DNA of 61,719 nt from a virus, in IMG/VR virus record IMGVR_UViG_3300030389_002537, positions 1 to 61,719 of that record; one strand, 5' to 3'. Of the stretch, positions 21,001-29,176 are shown in pieces; position 1 is the stretch's first letter, and each line of letters begins with the position of its first letter. The translations under genes and the position numbers were made by a program. The notes under the pieces are model-generated. The model saw nothing but the letters and a program-made list of their open reading frames with translations, was not told the origin of the DNA and ran no database searches.

Positions 21001-21415
21001 GTCTATCCCTTTCTTCTTTAAGGTTTTGTATTTTATTTTCGTATTGAGATATACGTCTATTTATAACTGATACATCGTAATCTCTGGCTACGTTAGTCAT
21101 GTGCATCTCACATATAGCGTGCGCAGTATTATACTTCTGAGCATAACCTTTCCAGTGAGTCATATTTGTTTCGTGGTTTCTAACGTAATAACACACTGTG
21201 CTTCTGTCTCTACCCAAAACCTTTGATGTATTTGTGTCAGACATGTAGCTGCGTAGGACAGTTCCAATAGCTGCCCTTACTTGTGTTTGCTCTGGATTTC
21301 TTCTGTTTGTAGGCTCAATATTTAGAGCTTTATAAACTTCTTGGGCGGCTATTGCACCCACGTTCTGTAATTGTGTTGACTTTCTCATCGTACTGGACAT
21401 GCACCTGTTGCGCAA
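20975..21415 (-). CDS. DnaA domain IV-like DNA-binding protein
   Basis: A 146-residue protein. Residues about 45-85 (RAAIGTVLRSYM ... VLGRDRSTVCYYVRNHE) match the helix-turn-helix and signature loop of DnaA domain IV, which binds DnaA boxes. There is no AAA+ domain. The C-terminus is a coiled coil rich in Arg, Lys and Glu. Phages use such minimal proteins as replication or transcription regulators that recognise DnaA-box-like sites. It overlaps the reductase gene by 31 bases and is the most distal gene of the leftward transcript, so it is probably expressed late in that programme. Role inferred. Confidence 0.55.
   Translation of the reverse strand: MRNRCMSSTMRKSTQLQNVGAIAAQEVYKALNIEPTNRRNPEQTQVRAAIGTVLRSYMSDTNTSKVLGRDRSTVCYYVRNHETNMTHWKGYAQKYNTAHAICEMHMTNVARDYDVSVINRRISQYENKIQNLKEERDRLISSPSSQ
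20983..21018. terminator. Possible bidirectional terminator between convergent arms
   Basis: AAGAAGGGGA at 20983-20992 can pair with the sequence at 21006-21018 (six plus four pairs, a three-base bulge and a 13-base loop). It lies where the two major transcripts meet. No strong T-tract follows on either strand, so this is weak. Confidence 0.3.
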
Positions 21416-23277
21416 TCTTGAATATCTATATCTTCCATGTTAATATCATGTATAGATGTTATTGGCGTGCATTGTGATTTAATTTTATTATATGTTTTCT
21501 TATCTATTTCTTCAAGCGGAGCTTGATCAAAGCCATGGTCGTTGTGTAATAGGAATGACACGGACTTTACATTTACGTAGTTCTCGCGTAACCACGCTTT
21601 AATTTCATCTAATTCTTCTTTCCTATAGTAAACGGTCACTGACACTGAGTTATCGCTCCATTCAGCCTGTAATCGCTTTATAACCTCAAGTTGATCTACT
21701 GCTGACATATCGGCCGCAAACTTAGTGCCTTTTGGAAACTTACATGGAAACTCTACAACGACTGTAGAATGATCCTCTGTGCCGTCAAAGTTTCTTACAT
21801 ATTCTATGCGAAAGCCATTGTTTCTGCACACGCTGACCAACTCGCTATCAGCAGACATTCGTATTCGCCTAATGTAGTATTCGGAATATCCAGGGTGTGC
21901 TCCTGGTGTAACGCCAGCAAGTAAACTAAGCGTTCCTGATGGTTTAACTGTTGTAAGTTTAATAGATGTTGGGAATCCCGCATCTCTAGAGTAAGTTCTA
22001 TCATATTCACGTAGGTAAATATAGCAACTTTCGAGCCAACTACGTTGTTCTTCTGTTGCCTGTAAATAACCTGTCACACCTATACCCATTCTCATGTGTC
22101 TGTGGACAATATGTTCTGTCTCTTTGACAGCACACCTTATAGACAAGCTGTGCTTGTTGATGCGGTACAGGTAGACAGCTACCTTTTTAAGTTCTTTTTC
22201 TGACTCTATATTCGGTAAATATATTTCAGCTAGACAACATGTCTCAAACGGAGCTAGAGATTGCTCTGCACATGGATTATAACCCATTACATCTGGATCA
22301 GGGTATTGCATCTCACCTGTCCTACCCATACGCCTTGAAGCTTCTAGATTAATTAAGCCATACGGTTCTCCGTTACCTTCGTAGCCACCCCAGAACTCAT
22401 CAGGCAGTTGATCTATATCATCACACACCACTGAGTTATTTGACATCGCCCTCCAGTTAGGTATACCGCCTAGGTCCCATCGCTTTGCACGTAGATATTC
22501 TAGATCGTCATGATCTCCTAATGCAATCTGAGCTGATCGTCTTACATTACCAGCCACAACTATCTTACCTATAATGTTCATAATATCAAGACAATCAATA
22601 GGTTGTAGTCTTTTATTAGAGCGATTGTTTAAGATGTTATTAATTTCTTGCATGCCCCATATAAGATCCTGGCTACCTGAAGCTGTACCTCCGAAACCTT
22701 TTATTGGAGAGCCAGCTGGTCTAATTAAGTGCGTTGCATATGTAAACCCTTCACCTGTAACGAAGCTTGCTTCAAGTACACGTTTGAGTAATTCTGTCCA
22801 TCCCTCACGAGAATCAGGCACAATGAAGTCAGCGCCATTATCGTTTACGTTTTCTATCTTAACCTTACGTTTTACTTTTGGTAATTGATATACATGCTCC
22901 CTTTGTATGTTGTAGCCAACTCCTGATCCAAGCATAAGCATTTCAAACGCCCAGGTGAATGGACGTATAGGTTCGTCAACAACAGTGAACGCACAGTTTT
23001 GTAGAGAGGGTAAACCTAATTTATCTACAGTTTTTGTGCCAAGTTGCCACAAGAATCTACCAGCAACAGTGCCTTTTAGATTCATCATCATGTCTTTTAT
23101 TTCACCTTGTTCGTACTTATTGAAGTCACATCCTAGTTGTTTGTTACACGCTTCGACAACCCTGTCAACCGTGTCTTCCCACTCTTCTGAGCCTTCTTTC
23201 ATTGGTCTTGCATACGTTCTTTTATAGGTAGCGTATCCCACCTCCCCCCAGGGGATGTCTTCTGATTTGTACTTCAT
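21385..23277 (-). CDS. nrdJ: Class II (B12-dependent) ribonucleotide reductase, monomeric type
   Basis: A 630-residue enzyme that reduces ribonucleoside triphosphates to deoxy forms using adenosylcobalamin. The N-terminus has the YKRTYAR start typical of this group. QNCAF near residue 93 provides one active-site cysteine. NPCAEQ near residue 335 holds the thiyl cysteine and FETCC ten residues on holds the second redox cysteine. PSGTLSLLAGVTPGAHPGY near 447 is the phosphate-binding loop. The C-terminal CATGACPV supplies the reducing cysteine pair. It is shorter than the 730-residue Lactobacillus-type enzyme. Part of the nucleotide supply for phage replication; requires host B12. Confidence 0.92.
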   Translation of the reverse strand: MKYKSEDIPWGEVGYATYKRTYARPMKEGSEEWEDTVDRVVEACNKQLGCDFNKYEQGEIKDMMMNLKGTVAGRFLWQLGTKTVDKLGLPSLQNCAFTVVDEPIRPFTWAFEMLMLGSGVGYNIQREHVYQLPKVKRKVKIENVNDNGADFIVPDSREGWTELLKRVLEASFVTGEGFTYATHLIRPAGSPIKGFGGTASGSQDLIWGMQEINNILNNRSNKRLQPIDCLDIMNIIGKIVVAGNVRRSAQIALGDHDDLEYLRAKRWDLGGIPNWRAMSNNSVVCDDIDQLPDEFWGGYEGNGEPYGLINLEASRRMGRTGEMQYPDPDVMGYNPCAEQSLAPFETCCLAEIYLPNIESEKELKKVAVYLYRINKHSLSIRCAVKETEHIVHRHMRMGIGVTGYLQATEEQRSWLESCYIYLREYDRTYSRDAGFPTSIKLTTVKPSGTLSLLAGVTPGAHPGYSEYYIRRIRMSADSELVSVCRNNGFRIEYVRNFDGTEDHSTVVVEFPCKFPKGTKFAADMSAVDQLEVIKRLQAEWSDNSVSVTVYYRKEELDEIKAWLRENYVNVKSVSFLLHNDHGFDQAPLEEIDKKTYNKIKSQCTPITSIHDINMEDIDIQDCATGACPVR

Positions 23278-23320
23278 ATTTTGTTATTTTTTTTAGATGA
23301 AAAGGACGGCTAAGATAGCA

Positions 23321-23824
23321 CTAAATATCCTTTTTGTCAAGTGATTGAGGATCAATATACCAGTCTCTGTAAGGTATTACCTCATAGCTATTTAACTCCC
23401 TCAGATCGTGTAAAGCAAGCAGTGTTATTTGATCCTGCCTATCTTTTCTTTGGTATATTTTACGGTATGCATCCTTCTTCCACACCCTCTTACTAAAGTC
23501 AACATTCTTCTTACACCAGTCTAGCAGTTCTTCACGCTCAACACGAACATAACCTCCTACCTCGCACATTTCGAATGCTATCCATTTAGCCTTACCAAGT
23601 AGCCAACCTGCATCGCCTCTTACATTCTTAAACTCTACCCATATCTCATCAGGTAAATTATTGCCTTTGACATCAACACCGTCTTCACCGTGCCAATAAT
23701 CAATGTGCATTTTTATATCTTCATCTCTCGATGATTTAACAGCGTCTGGACAAGCCCTTTCGTAACGGGTCGCAGAAACACCGCCGTCCCTCCAGGACCG
23801 CCTAAGTCTACCTTTATCTACCAT
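23321..23824 (-). CDS. Possible PD-(D/E)XK nuclease-like protein
   Basis: A 167-residue protein. The core D-V-K-G ... EIWVEFKNVRG (about residues 52-70) resembles the acidic-then-E-x-K arrangement of PD-(D/E)XK nucleases. It is followed by GDAGWLLGKAKWIAFE, a helix seen after the active site in such folds. The C-terminal half is charged, with several Tyr-Arg pairs. It lies between the reductase and the resolvase-like gene, in a DNA-metabolism operon. The nuclease call is tentative; the family is not firmly recognised. Confidence 0.4.
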   Translation of the reverse strand: MVDKGRLRRSWRDGGVSATRYERACPDAVKSSRDEDIKMHIDYWHGEDGVDVKGNNLPDEIWVEFKNVRGDAGWLLGKAKWIAFEMCEVGGYVRVEREELLDWCKKNVDFSKRVWKKDAYRKIYQRKDRQDQITLLALHDLRELNSYEVIPYRDWYIDPQSLDKKDI

Positions 23825-23828
23825 AGTA

Positions 23829-24044
23829 TTACAGGTTATGTATCTCCTTCGCAGCTTCTCTAATTAGATCAAGCTCGATGTTCATTGCTTGCCTCAGATC
23901 AAGTATTGCCCTGTTTATCTTATCCGTATCTGTAATTGGCTCTCCATCTTCATCATGCATAAACTCATCATAATAGGCGGTTATATGCTCGCGCATGCGT
24001 ACACACGCTTTGCAATACTGCCAGCTAAGTTCATCCTTCGTCAT
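23829..24044 (-). CDS. Small hypothetical protein
   Basis: 71 residues, acidic, mostly helical, with two Cys near residues 11-14. Overlaps the upstream resolvase-like gene by 14 bases and sits four bases before the next gene, so it belongs to the same operon. No function recognised. Confidence 0.65.
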   Translation of the reverse strand: MTKDELSWQYCKACVRMREHITAYYDEFMHDEDGEPITDTDKINRAILDLRQAMNIELDLIREAAKEIHNL

Positions 24045-24477
24045 TTTGAATGGATTTTAGTATTTCATCGACCGCTTGGTCGACCTGTTGTTTATTTCTC
24101 GCAAGGTACACATCGTACCCTAAGTCATTATTCATTATATACCCTAAAAATATCTTCCACCGCATCGGAAAATCATGATGAGACGGTAGATATCCTTTGG
24201 TTTCTATTATCCACTTATGATCCTTACCCACAAAGTCAGGTGTGTACCGAATCGGTTGCTGTACTGAGTTAGTGCGATCAGACATAAGCTTTTTTTTTGC
24301 AGTCATCTTAAAATACTTGTTCGTAAATCGAAAAGAATCCATAAGAGTAAACTGCGTTTCTTCATAGGTAAACTTTATGCCTGATTCACGAAGCTTGTCT
24401 GAACAATACTTCTCAATCGCGGACTTAAACTTACCTAATGATTTTTTAGGGGCGCGTTTGCGCTTATTGCGTTTCAT
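24031..24477 (-). CDS. T7 endonuclease I-like resolvase
   Basis: A 148-residue basic protein with a lysine/arginine-rich N-terminus. It has the motif YTPDF ... WIIETKG (about residues 78-95), the Asp and Glu-x-Lys catalytic signature of the T7 endonuclease I/PD-(D/E)XK Holliday-junction resolvases. Length matches T7 gp3 (149 residues). It would cut branched DNA before packaging or degrade host DNA. It sits downstream of the primase-helicase. Confidence 0.75.
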   Translation of the reverse strand: MKRNKRKRAPKKSLGKFKSAIEKYCSDKLRESGIKFTYEETQFTLMDSFRFTNKYFKMTAKKKLMSDRTNSVQQPIRYTPDFVGKDHKWIIETKGYLPSHHDFPMRWKIFLGYIMNNDLGYDVYLARNKQQVDQAVDEILKSIQNDEG

Positions 24478-24517
24478 TGGAGGACAAGTTACACTCCGTG
24501 TAAGTATACTTCCAAAT

Positions 24518-26320
24518 TTATTTTAATAAAATTTCAGAGAAATTTATTGCAGATTGTGTATCTCCCTCAAAATGAATAGGTTCGAATAATTTTTCTCTAG
24601 TCTCCCACGATGTAAAACCAGTATGAGATAGATTCATTAGCAGATTATATGGCTGATCAAATGGTGTAGGCTGACCGCCTGTCTCTACCTCACGCACTTT
24701 ACGCACATGGAACTCACTGAGTTTACGTATGTTATGGTCTGGTGCTTGAACCTTTCGATGAATAGTAATGAAACAATCAGCACGGTTAACAAATTTACCG
24801 CCTCCCTCTGTATCCTCAGCAAATGGTGCAACTGGCAAGCCATCTGATCCTTTACGTCTTTGTGCTTCTGTTACAGCATGCATATTCAGCCATACAGCTA
24901 CGTTGTTTGCTGTTGAGTATGTAAGAAACTCACTAGCAGCTTCATAGTGGTAGTCATGTACACCAATACTTGAGTTCTTCATGTCTAACTTCAATGAGTT
25001 GTAGGGATCTACAAATATGGCATCTATTTCTTGTTGCGATCTAACCTTCTCCATGAAGACTATAATGTCGCTGTAGCTGTATACCTGATTATTATTGATG
25101 ATAGTGAAGTGTTCTTGCACCCACTTGTATGCCTGCTTGCGCTGAGCATACGTCATATCACCAACCTTTCTGTCTGCTGCAAACTGCATAAGCTGCATCT
25201 TTACTGATGCGGTTCTGTTCTCAGATGAGTATATCAACCACTTCCAGTTATGACGTATAGCTGCGTTTGCAATTAAATATAGCGCTGTAGTTGTCTTACC
25301 TACATTACTGTGTCCGTTCATGATCACAAATTCCTTCTTGTATCGGAAATACTCATCGAGTTTTGGATCTCCTGTATCCAATCCCACCTCAATATTACCT
25401 TGTGAGAAGTCGTCAATCCACCTAAAGTCCTCATCATCAGATGATATGAATGACATATCACCGTCGTTGATAAGCATTTGACGCTTAGCTTGTTTCTCTT
25501 CATCAATAATCTCACGTATAGGTGTATTTTTTCCGTTCTGAATCATATCCACAATAGTAGACATAGCTTGATCTTCAGAATCTAAATCTCTCTTTGAGAT
25601 CTCACGAAATAACACGCGAACCGCTTCGTCCTCCTCCATACGCCCAGCCGCAATGTATCCACCACACAATCGCGCAGCCTTTACAAGAGCTCTATGCTTG
25701 TCACCATCCTCAGCAGCTCGTATAATACGTGCAGCTAGGTTAAGCTTCATGTAATCTGTATACTTATAAGCTTCGTTTGTAGGTGTTTGAGCCTCAGCAA
25801 ACTCTGTAGAGAATGCTCCGAACTTTTTCCATTCATCTTTGATGATGATGTCGGGGTCGTGAGATTCAAAGCATGCACGAGATTCATTGATACCTGACTC
25901 GTCAACCTCAAGTGTGTATTGCTTATTAAAGTACGTGCACAAGGCACGAAAGTGATCTCTGTGTCTCTCTGGGTTTGTTATCTGCACAAGCGCTTTAACG
26001 CCGTCACCAGACGGTGACACCCAGCAAGAATGGACATACTGATCCGTAGCCAAAGCTGTCTTCGTCGCGTCAACATTAACGTGATCGAAGTCCAGAACAA
26101 TGTATCCGCTATGTTCGAAAAGCGCATCGTCAGATCTTGACGAAAACTCACCACTGAAGCATACAATCGGTAGCTTACGTTTCTTTTCTTTTTCTCCATT
26201 ACGAACCTTCTGTATCAGATCCTGAGACTTCCCGTCTTGTATACGAGATAGTGCAGTCGCCAACTGTATGTGATGTGGCGCTTCCTTGTCGAATACATTC
26301 TTGAATATTGTTACTTTCAT
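24518..26320 (-). CDS. Primase-helicase with VirE-N/BT4734-like N-terminal domain
   Basis: A 600-residue fusion protein. Residues about 1-190 match the VirE-N/BT4734-like primase domain widespread in Bacteroidota (for example IVLDFDHVN and SPSGDGVKALV). A middle helical linker is followed by a RecA/DnaB-type ATPase with Walker A GHSNVGKTTT near residues 331-340 and a Walker B-like IDAIFVDPYN about 100 residues on. It primes and unwinds DNA at the phage fork. I prefer the ATG at 26320 to a TTG four codons upstream. Its start overlaps the preceding gene by 122 bases, unusual here. Confidence 0.8.
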   Translation of the reverse strand: MKVTIFKNVFDKEAPHHIQLATALSRIQDGKSQDLIQKVRNGEKEKKRKLPIVCFSGEFSSRSDDALFEHSGYIVLDFDHVNVDATKTALATDQYVHSCWVSPSGDGVKALVQITNPERHRDHFRALCTYFNKQYTLEVDESGINESRACFESHDPDIIIKDEWKKFGAFSTEFAEAQTPTNEAYKYTDYMKLNLAARIIRAAEDGDKHRALVKAARLCGGYIAAGRMEEDEAVRVLFREISKRDLDSEDQAMSTIVDMIQNGKNTPIREIIDEEKQAKRQMLINDGDMSFISSDDEDFRWIDDFSQGNIEVGLDTGDPKLDEYFRYKKEFVIMNGHSNVGKTTTALYLIANAAIRHNWKWLIYSSENRTASVKMQLMQFAADRKVGDMTYAQRKQAYKWVQEHFTIINNNQVYSYSDIIVFMEKVRSQQEIDAIFVDPYNSLKLDMKNSSIGVHDYHYEAASEFLTYSTANNVAVWLNMHAVTEAQRRKGSDGLPVAPFAEDTEGGGKFVNRADCFITIHRKVQAPDHNIRKLSEFHVRKVREVETGGQPTPFDQPYNLLMNLSHTGFTSWETREKLFEPIHFEGDTQSAINFSEILLK

Positions 26321-26573
26321 TGTCGTTTGCAATCATTAGTAGGACCATATATCCAGCACAGTCCATTAGTGTGTCTTCTGTCTCATCATTGAGACCTACA
26401 TTAGCTATTCTTTTTAGCTTGTCGTCAAGTCTTATTCTTATAGCTTCGGACGCTTTAAGGGAAGAAAAAATGCCTACAGGGTTCAAAGCTGAATCCCCGT
26501 AAGCATCGTTTTTCTGTATAAGCAAGTCCTCAATCTCTTGACATTTTAATTTAATTTTGTCTTTTGTGTTCAT
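26199..26573 (-). CDS. DUF1599/Nmad1-like protein
   Basis: A 124-residue protein. The signature KNDAYGDSA (about residues 21-29), the charged IRIRLDDKLKRI helix and the ending DTLMDCAGYMVLL match DUF1599, also called nucleotide-modification-associated domain 1. The family is common in phages and proposed to work with modified nucleotides; its activity is unproven. The last 40 residues overlap the primase-helicase coding region by 122 bases and are low in conservation signals. Next to the primase, it may act on the nucleotide pool. Confidence 0.65.
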   Translation of the reverse strand: MNTKDKIKLKCQEIEDLLIQKNDAYGDSALNPVGIFSSLKASEAIRIRLDDKLKRIANVGLNDETEDTLMDCAGYMVLLMIANDNESNNIQECIRQGSATSHTVGDCTISYTRREVSGSDTEGS

Positions 26574-26805
26574 CTAGTGTTACTTGAGATCGTGATAACT
26601 CCACACTATCCAATATCTCACGCACGATAATTTCTTTGTTCTTTGCCTTTGGCGTGAAGTATTTCTCGCGAAGGCGGTGCATAGTTTTCTTATCGTAACG
26701 CATGATATCAGACGGTGTGTCGAATACAGTGACTATCCACTCTTTACGCTCGTGTACGACCTTCCGTTTTTTGAAGGCAACACGAACGTGCGAGTGTCTA
26801 ATCAT
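26551..26805 (-). CDS. Small basic hypothetical protein
   Basis: 84 residues, highly basic in the first half. I chose the ATG at 26805 because it lies four bases after the stop of the SSB-like gene. A GTG at 26826 would overlap that gene. Overlaps the DUF1599 gene by 23 bases. Possibly nucleic-acid binding by charge; no family recognised. Confidence 0.6.
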   Translation of the reverse strand: MIRHSHVRVAFKKRKVVHERKEWIVTVFDTPSDIMRYDKKTMHRLREKYFTPKAKNKEIIVREILDSVELSRSQVTLDEHKRQN

Positions 26806-26809
26806 AGGT

Positions 26810-27118
26810 TTAGAATGGCATGTCACTTGTTACAGCTTCTGCCTCAGCCTTTGCCTGCTTCTCAGCACGCTTTGCCTTAGCTGCCTCACTATTCGGATCG
26901 AATACCGAACAGCACGGCTTACCATTCTTAGACATGAAAAGCTTTACATATACGTTACCGCCTTGCCCTTCGGCATTGCGCGTAGTTGCAAATTTTTCAA
27001 TCATTTCTTTCAGCTCTGTGTCTTTAAACTTGACAGACCAGCTTGAAAGTTGTCCCTCGTACATACGAGGCTCTTCGCAGTACCCAACGAGTACTGAATC
27101 ATAACTTTGATCACTCAT
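26810..27118 (-). CDS. SSB-like single-stranded DNA-binding protein candidate
   Basis: 102 residues. A compact beta-rich body (residues 5-75) is followed by a Lys/Ala/Glu linker and the tail SDMPF. This tail copies the acidic tip (D-D-I-P-F) by which bacterial SSB recruits replication and recombination partners. It lies next to annealing and exonuclease genes and starts four bases after its own TACATTTG promoter element. The OB-fold is not certain from sequence, so the call rests on tail, size and context. Confidence 0.55.
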   Translation of the reverse strand: MSDQSYDSVLVGYCEEPRMYEGQLSSWSVKFKDTELKEMIEKFATTRNAEGQGGNVYVKLFMSKNGKPCCSVFDPNSEAAKAKRAEKQAKAEAEAVTSDMPF

Positions 27119-27122
27119 GATA

Positions 27123-27130
27123 CAAATGTA
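27123..27130 (-). promoter_or_regulatory. TACATTTG promoter -7 element, leaderless type (minus strand)
   Basis: On the minus strand TACATTTG is followed by four bases (TATC) and the ATG of the SSB-like gene at 27118. It is the only early gene with the exact four-base spacing, giving it separate expression inside the leftward operon. Confidence 0.6.
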
Positions 27131-27190
27131 TTAATTATTAAAAAGTGTAATGCGTAGATTATCAATAGGTTCCACGCGACCTTGCATGTT

Positions 27191-27952
27191 TTATACAATA
27201 AATTCTGCATAACTATTCTGTGTTGGTGAGCCCTCGGTTAACCATTGTTTGATGTTGCCGACCGCTTCATTAAACTTCATTTCTCCCTTGAATAGTGTTT
27301 CATCTGAACACTTAACCAAGGCTGGGTAAAATGGGTAGGTTTTTTCCTGGACAACCCAGTAGTAATCCTTGATCCCAAACACCTGTGTATATATGTAGGC
27401 TTGGATGTCGTAACACCAGCTGTTCACGTCATAGCGAAACTTATCTACACTACGTGAAGACTTGCTGTCTGTTATAAAACCATCCCCCAAGCAGTCAAGG
27501 AATCCTCTGACGGGTACGCCATCAATCTCTTCATTGAATTCTACTTGGTATTGTCCAGATAAATAACTACTGAGTAGACCACAGGCTTCAAGCCTCTCGA
27601 TCATCTCACTCGCTTTCTTCCAATCTTCCTGTGTGACGAGCGTCTTACCCTCATTCTTTTCAGAAATCTCCGCCTTCCATTCTCGGTAACGCTTAGTATT
27701 CCTAGGATATTTACCACCAATATCGGCGACAATATCGCCGTCATCCAAACGATAAAATTGATCATCTAATTTCTCTGGTTCGAACAGCATCATGTCGTAT
27801 AGGCTGCCAAATGTTAATGCATCTGACTCTTTCTTGAGTTGCCCCCTCATGTACATCTCCCAAAGACGCATGTCTCCGAGAGCGTACTTGATAGAGGAAT
27901 AAGAAAGGTGTCCTTTACCCACAGATTCTGTTAGCTGTTCTCTTAATGTCAT
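27191..27952 (-). CDS. RecE-like exonuclease, PD-(D/E)XK (DUF3799-type)
   Basis: A 253-residue enzyme. The opening LSYSSIKYALGDMRLWEMYM and LTFGSLYDMMLFEP match phage RecE-type nucleases. The catalytic part has GFLDCLGDGFITDSKSS (about residues 148-164), i.e. an Asp then Asp-x-Lys, followed by a YDIQAYIYTQ helix containing the conserved Gln-x-x-x-Tyr. It would resect double-stranded ends to leave single strands for the annealing protein, whose gene overlaps it by four bases. Together they form an exonuclease-annealase pair. Confidence 0.82.
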   Translation of the reverse strand: MTLREQLTESVGKGHLSYSSIKYALGDMRLWEMYMRGQLKKESDALTFGSLYDMMLFEPEKLDDQFYRLDDGDIVADIGGKYPRNTKRYREWKAEISEKNEGKTLVTQEDWKKASEMIERLEACGLLSSYLSGQYQVEFNEEIDGVPVRGFLDCLGDGFITDSKSSRSVDKFRYDVNSWCYDIQAYIYTQVFGIKDYYWVVQEKTYPFYPALVKCSDETLFKGEMKFNEAVGNIKQWLTEGSPTQNSYAEFIV

Positions 27953-28473
27953 CTTACAAACTTCTTGAGTCCAGCTACTTGCTTTTCAGTGAGTTGCTCA
28001 CCATATTTAGCCACCACAGAATCAAATGCTTTGCGCTTGTCTGTTGATGTCTTGATATAACCAACCGCCTTATCCATAATATTTTCTACACGTGCAGATG
28101 ATGATGAATCACTTTCTTGCTTAGCAATAGCGTCATTTACCTCATTGGCTGATGCGATAGAGGTGTCGATACCGATACCCATCATTGCAAGAGCTCTACC
28201 TATGGCTGATGTTTCACAGTTTTCTACGTAGCTAGTCTTGTTGATATGGCTACCTGAACGCTCTTCATGTGCGTGTCCTGTAGCTATTACACGCTGATCT
28301 TTGTCAGCTATAATGCATTTGCATACACACATTTCTGAATCAAGAGCGGTAAACTCTGTAGATATTGTCCAGTTTTTGTACTCATCTTCCTGGCGAAAGA
28401 ACTTAATACGCTCGTTTACTTCGACGTATTGCTTGCCACGTATGTTCGTGGTCTTGAACTTATAGTTACTCAT
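27949..28473 (-). CDS. Single-strand annealing protein, Erf/Rad52-like
   Basis: A 174-residue protein. After a beta-rich N-terminal half it has the motif ENCETSAIGRALAMMGIGID (about residues 83-102), which marks an ERF/Rad52-like group of phage annealing proteins (Ala/Glu-Thr-S-A-x-G-R-A-L). The C-terminal 60 residues after a Ser-rich linker look like a small helical domain. ATGA overlap with the exonuclease implies equal production. It pairs complementary single strands in recombination or concatemer formation. Confidence 0.7.
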   Translation of the reverse strand: MSNYKFKTTNIRGKQYVEVNERIKFFRQEDEYKNWTISTEFTALDSEMCVCKCIIADKDQRVIATGHAHEERSGSHINKTSYVENCETSAIGRALAMMGIGIDTSIASANEVNDAIAKQESDSSSSARVENIMDKAVGYIKTSTDKRKAFDSVVAKYGEQLTEKQVAGLKKFVR

Positions 28474-28495
28474 ATAAATTAAATTTAATTGTTTA

Positions 28496-28503
28496 CAAAA
28501 TTA
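28496..28503 (-). promoter_or_regulatory. TAATTTTG promoter -7 element candidate (minus strand)
   Basis: TAATTTTG on the minus strand, 22 bases before the annealing-protein ATG at 28473, in a very AT-rich gap. Matches TAnnTTTG; no convincing -33. Confidence 0.4.
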
Positions 28504-28507
28504 GTAA

Positions 28508-28921
28508 TTAGAAATGTTCTAAGCAAGAAATTTCTCTTTTAATTTTAAGGTACATGCCAAGACTTTGCATAAGCTTGACTGCACCTGACTTCACCCCATG
28601 TGCTGCTCTCTCGTAGTCCACCTTAAAGGTTTGTTCTGTTCCGAGCAGCTCTTCGATTAACTCTTCGCCTGCATAACTAGATGCTAGTTGATCAAGTAAA
28701 TCAGTCATTGTGGAATCAGTTACCTCTATAAATATCTTTACGATATCCTCTGGTGTCCATTTCTTCCACTCATCGTACCCAAACTTCTGTATGTCTATCT
28801 TGCACAGATTACCTGCACAATCTACTATATCGAAGTCATCATCATCTTCACAGTCATCTATAAAGATGTCTATGTATCGTAGTGCTTCATCTTCTGTAAT
28901 CAAAATCCAAAGTTTTTGCAC
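28508..28921 (-). CDS. Acidic hypothetical protein
   Basis: 137 residues, strongly acidic, with an EDDDDFDIVD run near residue 25 and a possible GTG start. Overlaps the upstream gene by 22 bases. Acidic early phage proteins often mimic DNA or bind host factors, but nothing specific is visible. Confidence 0.6.
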   Translation of the reverse strand: MQKLWILITEDEALRYIDIFIDDCEDDDDFDIVDCAGNLCKIDIQKFGYDEWKKWTPEDIVKIFIEVTDSTMTDLLDQLASSYAGEELIEELLGTEQTFKVDYERAAHGVKSGAVKLMQSLGMYLKIKREISCLEHF

Positions 28922-29097
28922 AAATCGTACACGTTTGACATTTTAGCTACTAGCTTGTGGTTAGAAATTGTTCTATCTCTATCTTTCCTAGCAGTTTCAT
29001 ATTCTTTCACGAACAGCTTGATAAGATGCATTGCATCTACATGCTTGGGTGTTAGCTGCATGGTTGGGGGGAATAAATATTCTTTTGTTTTACTCAT
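28900..29097 (-). CDS. Small hypothetical protein
   Basis: 65 residues, basic and helical. Its start overlaps a 28-residue membrane peptide gene by eight bases. No family recognised. Confidence 0.6.
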   Translation of the reverse strand: MSKTKEYLFPPTMQLTPKHVDAMHLIKLFVKEYETARKDRDRTISNHKLVAKMSNVYDLCKNFGF

Positions 29098-29176
29098 CTT
29101 TATTGGATTGATATGTTAAATAAATAGCTGTCACTATATAGAACAGTGCAACTGGAATTAGTACTTGTAAATTCAT
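29090..29176 (-). CDS. 28-residue single-helix membrane peptide
   Basis: A very short frame: residues about 3-22 (LQVLIPVALFYIVTAIYLTY) form one hydrophobic helix, with a short polar tail. Its ATG overlaps the stop of the upstream gene as ATGA and its stop overlaps the start of the next gene, the tight packing seen throughout this arm. Probably an inner-membrane micro-protein; function unknown. Confidence 0.55.
   Translation of the reverse strand: MNLQVLIPVALFYIVTAIYLTYQSNKDE

Noticed and set aside
22574-23227. Plus-strand frames opposite the reductase
   Set aside because: Shadows of a strongly conserved enzyme; no promoter or family resemblance.
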